In this document: positions 9,069 through 18,900 of the stretch, one piece after another
Layout: the number at the start of each line of letters is the position of its first letter
Position numbering within the stretch: position 1 is the stretch's first letter
Origin: an uncultured Bacteroidota bacterium
GTDB lineage: Bacteria; Bacteroidota; Bacteroidia; Chitinophagales; Chitinophagaceae
DNA length: 58,506 nt
Assembly: GCA_903877645.1 (NCBI GenBank)
Contig: CAIRES010000060.1
Location: 1 to 58,506 of the forward strand
Direction of reading: 5' to 3'
The notes under the pieces: model-generated
Told to the model about the DNA's origin: nothing
What the model saw: only the letters and a program-made list of their open reading frames with translations
Database searches by the model: none
Program-made: the position numbers and the translations under genes

Positions 9069-10052
9069 ATGAAAAAATTAGTACAGGATTTCCCGATACA
9101 ATTACAAGAGGCATTAATAATAGGAAAAAATTACCGTTTCATAGCCGAAGGCAAAGAATTTAACAACGTTATCGTAACTGGACTTGGTGGCAGCGGCATA
9201 GGCGGCTCCATCGTTCAGAATTATGTGTTTGATAAAATAAAAATCCCTTTCACTGTAAATAAAGACTATTCTTTACCAGCCTTCGTAAATAGAAAATCAT
9301 TAGTTATTGTTTGCTCTTATTCCGGCAATACAGAAGAAACATTGATGGCCATGAAAGAGGCCATGAAGAAAAAAGCAACTATAGTATGCGTCACTTCAGG
9401 CGGAACTGTAGCAGACATTGCGACAAAGAAAAAGTATGATTGTATACTGGTGCCGGCAGGTATGCCACCCCGCTCCTGCCTTGGCTATTCTTTAATACAA
9501 CTGCTGTTTATCCTTGGCCACTTTAGCCTCATCGGCAACCAGTTTGAGAAAGAGATCAGGAAGGCAATAAAAGAAATGAAGGACGGCGAAAGCGATACAC
9601 AGAAAAAAGCACTGGCCATTGCTAAAAAAATAAATGGAAAGCTTCCGATCGTCTACTCCTCTTCGCATTTTGAAGGCATTGCCATACGCTTTCGCCAGCA
9701 ACTGAATGAGAACAGCAAACTGCTGGGCTGGAGCGCTGTAATACCGGAAATGAACCATAACGAGCTTGTAGGCTGGCGCCAGAAAGCAGAAGATAAAGCA
9801 GTGATCATACTGCGCAGTAATGATGATTTCGACCGGGTGCAGACGCGCATGGAGATCAATAAGAAGATCATTAAAAAATACACTTCTACCATTCTTGAAA
9901 TAACCACTGACGCTAAAAGCTATTGGGAAAAAGCCTTTTACCTGATACATCTTACAGACTGGATATCTGTGCAACTGGCCGAGTTGAACAACACAGACTC
10001 TACTGAAGTAAAAGTGATCGACTTCCTTAAAAATTCGCTGGCAAAGGTGTAA
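9069..10052 (+). CDS. Bifunctional phosphoglucose/phosphomannose isomerase (SIS family)
   Basis: The 327-residue protein belongs to the small PGI/PMI family that interconverts glucose-6-P and fructose-6-P, and mannose-6-P and fructose-6-P. The first SIS domain has VTGLGGSGIGGSIVQNYV (about residues 36-53) and IVCSYSGNTEETL. The second contains EMNHNELVGW, where the conserved Glu and His of the C-terminal region lie. It is cytoplasmic and links glycolysis to mannose-derived sugar precursors. The gene is monocistronic, with a strong terminator at 10076-10120. Confidence 0.88.
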   Translation: MKKLVQDFPIQLQEALIIGKNYRFIAEGKEFNNVIVTGLGGSGIGGSIVQNYVFDKIKIPFTVNKDYSLPAFVNRKSLVIVCSYSGNTEETLMAMKEAMKKKATIVCVTSGGTVADIATKKKYDCILVPAGMPPRSCLGYSLIQLLFILGHFSLIGNQFEKEIRKAIKEMKDGESDTQKKALAIAKKINGKLPIVYSSSHFEGIAIRFRQQLNENSKLLGWSAVIPEMNHNELVGWRQKAEDKAVIILRSNDDFDRVQTRMEINKKIIKKYTSTILEITTDAKSYWEKAFYLIHLTDWISVQLAELNNTDSTEVKVIDFLKNSLAKV

Positions 10053-10075
10053 CCAACCTATTAAGTACCTCATAA

Positions 10076-10120
10076 TAAACCACTTAGACCGAAACGAAAG
10101 TTTTCAATCTAAGTGGTTTA
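10076..10120 (+). terminator. Hairpin terminator after the isomerase gene
   Basis: A perfect 13-bp stem pairs 10076-10088 (TAAACCACTTAGA) with 10108-10120 (TCTAAGTGGTTTA) across a 19-base loop. It lies 24 bases after the stop and is followed by a T-rich tail. The sequence is symmetrical, but no gene ends on the other strand here. Confidence 0.75.
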
Positions 10121-10180
10121 TTCATTTATTGGAATTGGTGAGATAATTTCCATACTTTAGTCACACAAAACACTTCACAC

Positions 10181-10621
10181 ATGCGGATCAACAAGAAAGG
10201 AATACTGATAGCCGGCCTCTGCGGCGGAATGATATTCATGCAAAGCTTTGTGCAGTTGCAGCATGAGGAGAAGCCCACCAATCTGAAGGTGCTGCCCAAA
10301 GACATCTCTGAAAAAGAGTTGCACGATGTCATGAAAGGTTTTTCAAAATCATTGGGAGTACATTGTGATTTCTGTCACGCCAAAGGCGAAGGACAGGGTC
10401 CCGGTGGCCGCCCCAATATGGACTTTGCATCAGACAGCAAACCCGAAAAAAATACGGCAAGAGATATGATGCGCATGACCATGGCTATCAATCATGACTA
10501 CATAGGCAAGATGAAGGGTGCCGACCATAAACTGGAAGAAGTAGCCTGCGTAACGTGCCACATGGGGAAAGAAACACCTACCGTGAGCGTAGATTCGCTG
10601 CACATGCCCAACAAGCACTAA
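10181..10621 (+). CDS. Diheme c-type cytochrome, reaction-centre cytochrome subunit-like
   Basis: The 146-residue protein starts with a signal peptide or membrane anchor (residues 1-25). It has two haem-binding CxxCH motifs: CDFCH at 62-66 and CVTCH at 123-127. The surroundings (LGVHCDFCHAKG, then FASDSKPEKNTARDMMRMTMAIN) are those I associate with the photosynthetic reaction centre cytochrome C subunit family found in non-phototrophs such as Bacteroidota and Acidobacteria. An exported, periplasm-facing electron carrier is likely; its partner is unknown. It stands alone. Its stop overlaps that of the convergent FAD gene by three bases. Confidence 0.85.
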   Translation: MRINKKGILIAGLCGGMIFMQSFVQLQHEEKPTNLKVLPKDISEKELHDVMKGFSKSLGVHCDFCHAKGEGQGPGGRPNMDFASDSKPEKNTARDMMRMTMAINHDYIGKMKGADHKLEEVACVTCHMGKETPTVSVDSLHMPNKH

Positions 10622-11685
10622 CCATAGTTTTTACTACTGAGTATTTTCGTAAATCGTCTCACATCTACAGATGGAGTAAGTGATATTTTGCCTGCTAAAT
10701 GCAAAGCAAACTCATGCGCAAAATACGGGGCCATAGATATGCCCTTGCCGCCCATACCATTAAATATTCCTACTGAAGAAAACAGGGGATGTAAACCAAC
10801 AAATGGCTTGCGCTCCATATTAGCCGGCCTGCGCGCTACTATATGATCAACAATCTCAAACCGCAGTTTCAACCAATAAGAAAGTTGGGTCTCAACACTC
10901 TTTGTAAATGAAGCTGAAGGCTCAAGATCAGTATATTTCCAGTCGTGTGAAGCCCCGACCCAAAACAGGTCGTCTTTCCACGGCACTATGCTGATGCCCT
11001 GTTTGTAGATATGATCGCGAGGCAAGCCGGGTATAGATACGATCAGCGCTTCACCTTTATCCGCAGTCCATGGCAACAGGTCAAAGTATGGATTTTGCCC
11101 GCCCGCAGCCCCTTCACAAAAAATGATCTTTCGTGTCTTGATATTTTCGTACACCACATGATCCGGTGCAATGGTGCAATGAGCAAGGTCAAATGCTTCT
11201 TCAATTATGGCATCGTTTGCTTTTAGTTTGCTACGCCATTGTTGCAGCATACCCTGCAGATCAACGAGCAAAGACGGCGCTATCCTATTGATACCATAAT
11301 TGAACCGAAAATATTCTTTCCATTGACCTTCCTCTTCTTCATGCAAATAGTCTTGCTCTCCCGGCATCCTATCAACAAATAAACTCCGCGCATCTTGTGT
11401 AACGTGTATATCCAGTATCGGGCACAACCGAACTAGCTGTACTCCAAATTCGGCGCCAATATCTTCATAAGTTTTCTTTGCAAACGGCAATAGCTCTTCT
11501 ATCATCCAGGACCGCACCATCCGCATACCTGTTACAGGATTAATGATGCCTCCGGCCACCATACTGGCCGCACTCGGGCTATGATCATCAATGACCATAA
11601 CGCTGTTCCCCGCCTGTAGCAATTCCCTGCTGAGCAATGTACCGCAAATCCCCTGTCCTACCAGCAGATAGTCTACTTCCCGCAT
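10618..11685 (-). CDS. FAD-dependent oxidoreductase, glycine/D-amino-acid oxidase-like
   Basis: The 355-residue protein opens with an FAD-binding Rossmann motif, VGQGICG, near residues 9-15, followed by the acidic strand end VMVIDDHS. The C-terminus has GMGGKGISMAPYFA, the second dinucleotide-contacting motif of the DAO superfamily. The substrate cannot be told from sequence. The ATG at 11685 is chosen because it shares one base with the TGA of the upstream GNAT gene (TGATG), a classic sign of translational coupling. An in-frame ATG at 11739 lies inside that gene. It probably forms a two-gene operon with the acetyltransferase. Confidence 0.85.
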   Translation of the reverse strand: MREVDYLLVGQGICGTLLSRELLQAGNSVMVIDDHSPSAASMVAGGIINPVTGMRMVRSWMIEELLPFAKKTYEDIGAEFGVQLVRLCPILDIHVTQDARSLFVDRMPGEQDYLHEEEEGQWKEYFRFNYGINRIAPSLLVDLQGMLQQWRSKLKANDAIIEEAFDLAHCTIAPDHVVYENIKTRKIIFCEGAAGGQNPYFDLLPWTADKGEALIVSIPGLPRDHIYKQGISIVPWKDDLFWVGASHDWKYTDLEPSASFTKSVETQLSYWLKLRFEIVDHIVARRPANMERKPFVGLHPLFSSVGIFNGMGGKGISMAPYFAHEFALHLAGKISLTPSVDVRRFTKILSSKNYG

Positions 11686-12284
11686 CAGATGGTCCGTGGC
11701 TTTAGAGATGCTTGTAATTTCGCTTTTACTTCCGGCCATTCGCCATCAATAATGCTGTACATGGCGGTATTGCGCAGTGTTCCATTGGCCCGTATTCGCT
11801 CCTGCCTCATTATCCCCTCGAAACTGGCGCCTATACCCAGTATTGCAGTTCGACTGCGCTCATTGTTTTCGTCAGTTTGTAATTGCACCCGAACCGTTTT
11901 CAACTGCTCAAAGCAATAAGTGAGCAACAGTAATTTACATTCTCTATTATACCCCGTGCGCCAATACACCGGGTTGTACCATGTCCATCCTATTTCCAGC
12001 TTTCTGTGCTCAGGGAAGATGTTATGAAACATGGTGCTTCCGATAATTTCACCCTTCACTTTATCAATGATGGTAAACGGATATTGCTCGCCGGTGGCCC
12101 GCTTCAATATTGCAGTTTTAAGGAGCTGTGTTATCTTGTCTTTATCAGCGCCGTTGATGGACATTCGCTCCCATATCCTTTCTTCCCCGGCTATCCGAAC
12201 CAAGTCGTCAAAATGAACGCTGTCTAACGGCACTAATTTTACCCTGTCGCCTTCCAGTATTACCGGGTGTTGTATCCAATTCAA
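11685..12284 (-). CDS. GNAT family N-acetyltransferase (RimJ/RimL-like)
   Basis: The 199-residue protein shows the GNAT fold of RimJ/RimL-type enzymes: N-terminal strand GDRVKLVPLD, FTIIDKVKGEIIGSTMFHNI, and the acetyl-CoA region WTWYNPVYWRTGYNRECKLL, then ASFEGIMRQERI. Acetyl-CoA-dependent N-acetylation of a protein or small amine is expected; the acceptor is unknown. The start is TTG at 12284 (encoding MNWIQHP); no ATG lies upstream in frame. A hairpin occupies 12285-12313 directly before this start, so initiation may be weak or controlled. It is coupled to the FAD oxidoreductase by a one-base overlap. Confidence 0.82.
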   Translation of the reverse strand: MNWIQHPVILEGDRVKLVPLDSVHFDDLVRIAGEERIWERMSINGADKDKITQLLKTAILKRATGEQYPFTIIDKVKGEIIGSTMFHNIFPEHRKLEIGWTWYNPVYWRTGYNRECKLLLLTYCFEQLKTVRVQLQTDENNERSRTAILGIGASFEGIMRQERIRANGTLRNTAMYSIIDGEWPEVKAKLQASLKPRTI

Positions 12285-12313
12285 AATTTACCTTTTTTTT
12301 GGAAAGGTAAATT
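12285..12313 (-). terminator. Hairpin abutting the GNAT start; terminator or attenuator
   Basis: An 11-bp perfect stem pairs 12285-12295 (AATTTACCTTT) with 12303-12313 (AAAGGTAAATT) across a 7-base loop that includes T bases. It lies 26 bases after the end of the T9SS gene on the same strand and directly before the TTG start of the acetyltransferase. It could end the upstream transcript or limit translation of the next gene. Confidence 0.5.
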
Positions 12314-12339
12314 ATGACTTTTAAACGAACAAGAAATTA

Positions 12340-13314
12340 CTAATTCTGTTTCATCACTTTGATCACTTCCCTGCCTGCCGGGTTATTCTTTTCAGATATA
12401 CTTACTACGTATACCCCGGGCGGCAATGCATTTTGCATATCTATGCTTTGACGTGTTCCTTCAGCCACAATTTCATTTGCGGCCACTTTACTGCCTATCA
12501 GGTTATATACCACCACCCGGTAGACACTGCCACTTACAAATGGCCCCGCAATATCCAGTTCAGAGTTTTGCATATATGCTGTGTAACCACCGCTATTCGC
12601 ATGCACTTGCGCTACGCCTCACGCTGCCGCTAAAAAACCAGCAGATTGGATGCTTCCTAAGGCATTACTGACGGAATCGATCCTAAACAATGGTGCTGTA
12701 TGCATTGTATCAAACCACAAATAGGAAAACGTGGTAGCAAGCGTCACACCCGCAGTTGTTGTATCCAGCTCCATTTGCGATTTCTTAACCCGGAGCACAT
12801 TACTAAACGTGCCTGTAGGCGATATAAGTGTACCGTAGCCATCTACGTCTTGCGTAATAACACCGGTACCATGTGTACCGACTGCCGGGATATTTACCCT
12901 GTAAGTATCTACCAGGTGCGAACCATAGGTCACCGGCCGCCTGGCAATATCATAGTTGTTGTAATTAGTCACCACATGTGACGATGCATTTTCAATGCCC
13001 TGCACATAAGAATCTGTATTATTTTCCTGCATATACTCAATAGAGCCATCAGGCAGTATAAGCATCAGGTTGGCTGAAAAAACAGTAGACGTATCGTGCA
13101 GTACGTATGTTGTGGAAACACCGCCGGTAGCTCCGTCTGCCGAAAAATTCCATGTGATCCCTGCGCCAACCGAATCATTAGCAGGCACCAGGCAATTGAC
13201 CATTTGTATCTCATCGCCAATGTGGTAGAATTCGTTTGTAGATATAGTGAGCTGTGCAGGTGATAGAACCGGCATAAGTACCAGTGATAAAAGTATAGTA
13301 ACAATTGTTTTCAT
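12340..13314 (-). pseudogene. Secreted T9SS-sorted protein interrupted by in-frame TGA
   Basis: The first part (13314-12619) has a signal peptide (VTILLSLVLMPVLSPAQL) and 231 residues of unrecognised beta-rich sequence. It ends at a TGA (12621-12619). Reading straight on in the same frame without further stops gives GVAQVHANSGGYTAYM and then about 85 residues with VVVYNLIGSKVA and LPPGVYVVSI, the C-terminal sorting domain of type IX secretion cargo. The downstream part has no plausible start of its own (only a GTG at 12606). One gene with a single nonsense mutation is the simplest reading. Without the sorting domain the product would be exported to the periplasm but not passed to the T9SS. 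Confidence 0.8.
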
Positions 13315-13412
13315 AATAATGGCCTTTTAGGATCAGCCTATAGCTTTTCTCTATAAATCCATGCCATTAACAATTGGGATTTCGGCGATAGATTGCCGTT
13401 CTTTGCAACTCA

Positions 13413-14543
13413 ATGGAAAACAAGAACATACTCTATTATATATTTTCCGTAGTGCGCATATTCCTTTACCCCATCGCGCTGCTTTACGGCGCTATTGTGT
13501 GGCTGCGCAACCGTATGTATGATGCCAAATTCTTCACTTCTATTGAATTCAGTGTACCTGTTATTACAGTTGGCAACCTATCTACCGGCGGCACAGGCAA
13601 GACACCACATGTGGAATACCTCATCCGACTGCTGCAATATCGTTTCCAGCCCGCTACAATGAGCCGGGGGTATAAGAGACATACACAGGGTTTCCTGCTG
13701 GCTGATGCACAAACAAATGCATTGCGCATAGGTGATGAGCCCATGCAATACCACATCAAATTTCCTGAACTGGTGGTGAGTGTTGCAGAGGAGCGTATGA
13801 TCGGCATTCCTGCCCTGCTGCAGCGCCGCCCCGATGTAGATGTTATAGTACTGGATGATGCCTACCAGCACCGCTCGGTAAAGGCAGGAATGAATATCCT
13901 GATCACTGACTACTCCCGTCCGTTTTATAAAGATCACATACTCCCCTTCGGCAGCCTACGCGAGAGCCGGACCGCATACAAACGCGCCAATATTATCATA
14001 GTGTCCAAATGCCCGACAGACCTTTCTGATGCACAGGCAAAAGAAATTGAAGAACATATAAACCCTATAGCCGGACAGCGAGTATTCTTCACCTGCATCC
14101 AATACGATGCACCTTTCGACTTTGTGACCAATGAGGCCGTGAACCTCAAAGACAAAAACATTATACTGGTATGCGGCATTGCCCGCCCCGAGCCTCTTGT
14201 AGAATATCTCAAACAAAACGCGGAAGACGTACACACCCTTACGTATCCCGACCACCACTACTTCGTTACCGACAATCTCGAAGAAATGAAGGCCGCCTAC
14301 AACAACTGGGATGTGCCCAACAAAATAATAGTGACCACCGAAAAAGATGCCGCCCGCCTGCACCTGCACATGGACAAGCTCAGGGCATGGGACATCACCA
14401 TAGCCGTGCTGCCTATAAAAGTAGAGGTGCTCTTCAACAAAGGCGAACAATTAGACAACACCATCATCGCCTACACCGAGCGCGTGATCGCCGAGAACAA
14501 TGATATGTTTGGCGATGGCGGTACGGTGGCGTATTTGGGGTAG
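13413..14543 (+). CDS. lpxK: Tetraacyldisaccharide 4'-kinase LpxK
   Basis: LpxK phosphorylates the 4' position of the lipid A disaccharide precursor at the inner membrane. The 376-residue protein has an N-terminal membrane-associated helix (about residues 12-32) and the P-loop region TVGNLSTGGTGKTP at about 52-65, the hallmark of LpxK. VIVLDDAYQHRSV follows and gives the conserved DDxxQHR motif. The gene is monocistronic and shows that the organism makes lipid A. Confidence 0.93.
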   Translation: MENKNILYYIFSVVRIFLYPIALLYGAIVWLRNRMYDAKFFTSIEFSVPVITVGNLSTGGTGKTPHVEYLIRLLQYRFQPATMSRGYKRHTQGFLLADAQTNALRIGDEPMQYHIKFPELVVSVAEERMIGIPALLQRRPDVDVIVLDDAYQHRSVKAGMNILITDYSRPFYKDHILPFGSLRESRTAYKRANIIIVSKCPTDLSDAQAKEIEEHINPIAGQRVFFTCIQYDAPFDFVTNEAVNLKDKNIILVCGIARPEPLVEYLKQNAEDVHTLTYPDHHYFVTDNLEEMKAAYNNWDVPNKIIVTTEKDAARLHLHMDKLRAWDITIAVLPIKVEVLFNKGEQLDNTIIAYTERVIAENNDMFGDGGTVAYLG

Positions 14544-14578
14544 TTTTATTTGTATCTTTATTTGAATTATAACAAACG

Positions 14579-15034
14579 ATGAAACTAGCAAAATTACTTA
14601 TCGCTTTAAGCATACTATCCACAACTGCCTGCCACTCCGTAACAGACACGGCAAAGCAAGCCATCAACAAGACAGGGGAAGTGATTGGCGCCGGATCTTC
14701 AGAGTTGGCGAAGGGAATTTCTAACGGTGTTACCAATACATTCAATAGCGAGATCGTAATTGCTGACGATCTGAAACGCAAAGGTGTTTCTTTTGGCAAG
14801 TTCAATATCACCAGCGACAGCGCATTATCCACTAAGAACAAGCTGGTCATCTACCTCATTTTCGACAAAGATTTCGTTGGTCCGCTTTCGGTAAAAGTAT
14901 ATGATCAGCAAGGAAGTGAATATGGCCGTGCCACAGCTACAGTAACCGCAAAACAAGGTGCAGCAAAATATCTCGATTTCGTCTTCGATCCGAGAACCGA
15001 TATCGAAAGTAAAAGCAAATTTATCATCGAGTAA
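14579..15034 (+). CDS. Small lipoprotein of unknown function
   Basis: The 151-residue protein begins with a lipoprotein signal peptide (LLIALSILSTTAC, lipobox Cys at residue 19). A segment with AKQAINKTGEVIGAGSSELAKGISNGV follows that could be amphipathic. The rest is beta-rich with VIYLIFDKDFVGPLSVKVYD. I do not recognise the family. It begins 35 bases after lpxK, so it may be co-transcribed. Outer- or inner-membrane anchoring facing the periplasm is expected. Confidence 0.72.
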   Translation: MKLAKLLIALSILSTTACHSVTDTAKQAINKTGEVIGAGSSELAKGISNGVTNTFNSEIVIADDLKRKGVSFGKFNITSDSALSTKNKLVIYLIFDKDFVGPLSVKVYDQQGSEYGRATATVTAKQGAAKYLDFVFDPRTDIESKSKFIIE

Positions 15035-15052
15035 GTTTGCCTTAGAAACCGT

Positions 15053-15862
15053 TCATTTATAAACAAAAATGTAAGTAGTAGTTAATTCACCTTTAGCATA
15101 AAACATATCTCTCACTAAACTACCATCTTTAGAGTAGATACGTTTTATCAATTCATGAGCCCATTGAGACTCTACTATTCTGCCATTGTCGTCACAAGTA
15201 TACACGGCAACTTTAGGCTCAAGATCACCCGGCTTGAATACGAATACTTTGTACCCGCTACGTGAGTAGGAATAAGTGAAAACGACATTATTTCCAGCAA
15301 CACTATCTTTAACTAATCTATTGGCGTTGTCATACTTATGAAAGACATGCAAATACGCCGATTCCACACCGGGAATTTCTTCGATCATATTCCCAAGACG
15401 ATCATACAGATAGTTCAACGTATCCATGTGAATCGACTTCCGCAGATCCACTGCGGCGGAGAAGAAAATCGATGAATCGACATACTTAAAATGTTTTATG
15501 CATATCTTTCTATCTAGCCGTCTATAGTCACCATAATAAAAGTAGGTACTCAAAGTATCCAAAAAGCCTGCTGTAGTATCAATACCGATAGAAACTTGCA
15601 AAACAGTATCATCGTATTCGTAGTCGCAGCTGCCATCACTTTTTATCAACCCGCTTATATCACCGCTAGTATCCAAATAGTTGAGATACCGTCTATATTC
15701 TTCGTGAATGATCTTGCCCTTTTTATTAAATAACTGCGTACCAACTAATTGCTTATTGGCACTATCCGCACCTCGATACTGATAGATTTTACAGCTATGA
15801 TATTTCTGCCCAAAAACAATTGCAGAAAATAGAATAAATAAGGCACTAAGGGTATATTTCAT
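15053..15862 (-). CDS. Secreted protein with YD-repeat-like segments
   Basis: Using the ATG at 15862 (MKYTLSALFILF) the protein has 269 residues and a signal peptide ending near VFGQ. Several stretches recall YD/RHS repeats: YLYDRLGNMIEE, HKYDNANRLVKD and YTCDDNGRIVES. Weakly related short proteins occur in Bacteroidota as uncharacterised secreted proteins. The further in-frame ATG at 15895 lies within the rpoC terminator stem and is unlikely. It lies just downstream of rpoC on the same strand but is separated by that terminator, so it probably has its own promoter. Confidence 0.7.
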   Translation of the reverse strand: MKYTLSALFILFSAIVFGQKYHSCKIYQYRGADSANKQLVGTQLFNKKGKIIHEEYRRYLNYLDTSGDISGLIKSDGSCDYEYDDTVLQVSIGIDTTAGFLDTLSTYFYYGDYRRLDRKICIKHFKYVDSSIFFSAAVDLRKSIHMDTLNYLYDRLGNMIEEIPGVESAYLHVFHKYDNANRLVKDSVAGNNVVFTYSYSRSGYKVFVFKPGDLEPKVAVYTCDDNGRIVESQWAHELIKRIYSKDGSLVRDMFYAKGELTTTYIFVYK

Positions 15863-15877
15863 ACAATAAATATACAC

Positions 15878-15905
15878 AAAAAAAAGACCGCCCAAAAGGC
15901 GGTCT
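15878..15905 (-). terminator. Intrinsic terminator after rpoC
   Basis: On the minus strand AGACCGCC (15905-15898) pairs with GGCGGTCT (15892-15885) across a 5-base loop, followed by a run of eight T. It lies about 50 bases after the rpoC stop. This is a textbook Rho-independent terminator for the rpoB-rpoC unit. Confidence 0.92.
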
Positions 15906-15956
15906 CTCTTTCAATATAACTTCATCTGGACGATCCTTCAATCAGGAAAATCAAGG

Positions 15957-18900
15957 TTATTCTTCTTCATCAAACTGCAACACATCCCTGTTAGCCATCA
16001 GCAGTTCGAATTCTTCCTTAGAGCCTACTACGAGGTCTTCGAATTCGCGCATACCTGTACCTGCAGGTATGAGGTTACCTGTGATTACATTCTCTTTCAG
16101 GCCAAGGAGGCTATCCGACTTACCATTGATGGAAGCCTGAGACAGTACCTTAGTTGTTTCCTGGAACGAAGCGGCAGATATCCAGCTTTGTGTACCCAGT
16201 GATGCCTTAGTGATACCGAGCAACATCGGTGAAGATGTGGCCGGGTTGGCATCGCGGTATTCCACCAGCTTTTTATCGGCACGGCGCAGGCCGCTGTTCT
16301 CTTCGCGCAATTCGCGGATCGTAACGATCTGGCCTGGGTGCATCTTATCTGATGCGCCTGCCTCTGTTACTACCTTCTTGTCGAATATCCAGTCGTTCTC
16401 GTCCATGAATTCGAACTTATCAACAGTATCTTCTTCAAGGAACTTAGTATCTCCCGGATCAACGATATTTACTTTACGCATCATCTGGCGAACGATCACT
16501 TCAATGTGCTTGTCATTGATCTTCACACCCTGCAGGCGATAAACCTCCTGTATCTCATTTACCAGGTACTCCTGTACCGCAAACGGCCCCTTGATAGACA
16601 GAATATCGCTTGGCGTGGTGGCACCATCAGAAAGTGGTGTACCTGCTTTTACGAAGTCGCCATCCTGCACCATGATGTGGCGGGTAAGTGGAACGAGGTA
16701 TTTTTTAACCAGTCCTTCGCGTGATTCTACAACGATCTCACGGTTACCGCGTTTCACGCTGCCGAATCCTACAACACCATCTATCTCAGCTACTACAGCC
16801 GGGTTACTTGGGTTACGTGCTTCAAACAGTTCGGTAACTCGTGGCAGACCACCCGTTATATCTCGGCTACGGCCCATGACACGTGGTATCTTCACCAGTA
16901 CCTGTCCGTTATGCACAGCGTCATCAGGGTTCACCACTATGTGTGAGCCCACCGGAAGGTTATAGTTCTTTTCTTCCTTGCCATCTATATAGATGGAAGG
17001 TATCTTGGTTTTATCCTTTGTTTCGATAACCACTTTTTCGCGGTGACCTGTTTGTTCATCTGCCTCTTCGCGGTAAGTGATACCCTCAATAACATTGTCG
17101 AAACGCACCTTACCTGTGATCTCAGAAATGATCACGGCATTGAACGGATCCCATGTGCAGATCACATCTCCCTTAGCTACTTTTTTACCGTTAGCTACCT
17201 TCAATATAGACCCGTATGGTATGTTATTGGTGATCAGCAGGCGGTCATTAGCCACGTCCACTATACGCACCTCACCGGTACGGCCAATGGTTACGATCTG
17301 CTCTTCACCCTCTGCGTCTTTGTACTTGGTAGTACGCAGGCCGTCAAATTGTATCGTACCATCAAAACGAGCTACCAGCTGCGATTCGATAGCTGAAGAA
17401 CCCGCAACACCACCCACGTGGAAGGTACGCAGGGTAAGCTGTGTACCCGGCTCACCGATAGACTGTGCAGCTATGATACCTACGGCATCACCCTTCTGCG
17501 TCATATAACCGGTAGCCAGGTTCTTGCCATAGCATTTCGCGCATACTCCCCTGCGGCTTTCGCAGGTAAGTACCGAGCGTATTTCTACTGTATCTATCGG
17601 GCTGTCTTCTATGCGCTGTGCCACGTCCTCTGTAAGCTCTTCGCCGGCACTAACCAACAGTTCATCAGTTATCGGGTCATACACATTATGCAATGATGTA
17701 CGGCCGAGGATACGGTCATACAATGGTTCTACTATTTCTTCGTTGTCCTTCAGTGCTGATGTAGCGATACCACGGAGTGTTCCACAATCTTCGCCATTGA
17801 TCACCACATCCTGCGCAACGTCTACAAGGCGACGTGTCAGGTAACCGGCATCCGCCGTTTTAAGGGCCGTATCCGCAAGGCCTTTACGCGCACCGTGCGT
17901 AGAGATAAAGTACTCCAATACGCTCAATCCTACCTTAAAGTTAGAAAGGATCGGGTTTTCAATGATCTCAGAGCCTGATGATCCGCTACGACGGGGTTTA
18001 GCCATCAGTCCGCGAAGGCCTGCAAGCTGTTTAACCTGTTGTTTAGAACCACGCGCACCGGAATCAAGCATCATGTATACAGAGTTGAAACCTTGCTTAT
18101 CTGCAGCCATTTCACGGATCAGCGTTTCAGTCACACGTGTATCCACACGCGACCAAACGTCGATCACCTGGTTATAGCGCTCGTTATTCGTGATCAGGCC
18201 CATGTTGTAATTCTCCATGATCTCATCCACTTCTACCTGCGCCGCAGCAACCAATTGTTCCTTGATATCAGGAACAGTAAGGTCCCTGATGTTGAACGAA
18301 AGACCACCCCTGAACGCCGTGCGGAATCCTAATGTTTTGATATCATCAAGGAAGGCAACGGTTTTAGGAATGTTCGTGTTCTTCAGGATAGAGCCGATGA
18401 TCTCACGCAATGATTTCTTGGTCAGCAGTGCATTTACGAAACCATTCTCTTTTGGCACGAATTGGTTGAACATCACACGTCCTACTGTAGTCTCGATAAG
18501 CTGAGTCTTCAGTGATCCGTCTGCTTCACGCACACTTGCCCTTACCTTGATCCAAGCATGGAGGTCGGCATGGCCTTCGTTATGCGCGATGATCACTTCT
18601 TCCGCACTGTAATAAACTTTATTCTCACCCTTTACTTTTTCTTCAGGAGTTGATTTCTTGCCCTTAGAGATGTAATACAATCCAAGTACCATGTCCTGTG
18701 AAGGCAGGGTAATAGGCGTACCATTCTGCGGGTTAAGAATGTTATGCGACGCCAGCATCAGCAATTGCGCTTCTGTAATAGCGCCATTGCTCAGCGGAAC
18801 GTGAACGGCCATCTGGTCACCATCGAAATCCGCATTGAATGCCGAACATACGAGTGGGTGAAGTTGAATTGCCTTTCCTTCGATCAGCTTTGGCTGGAAT

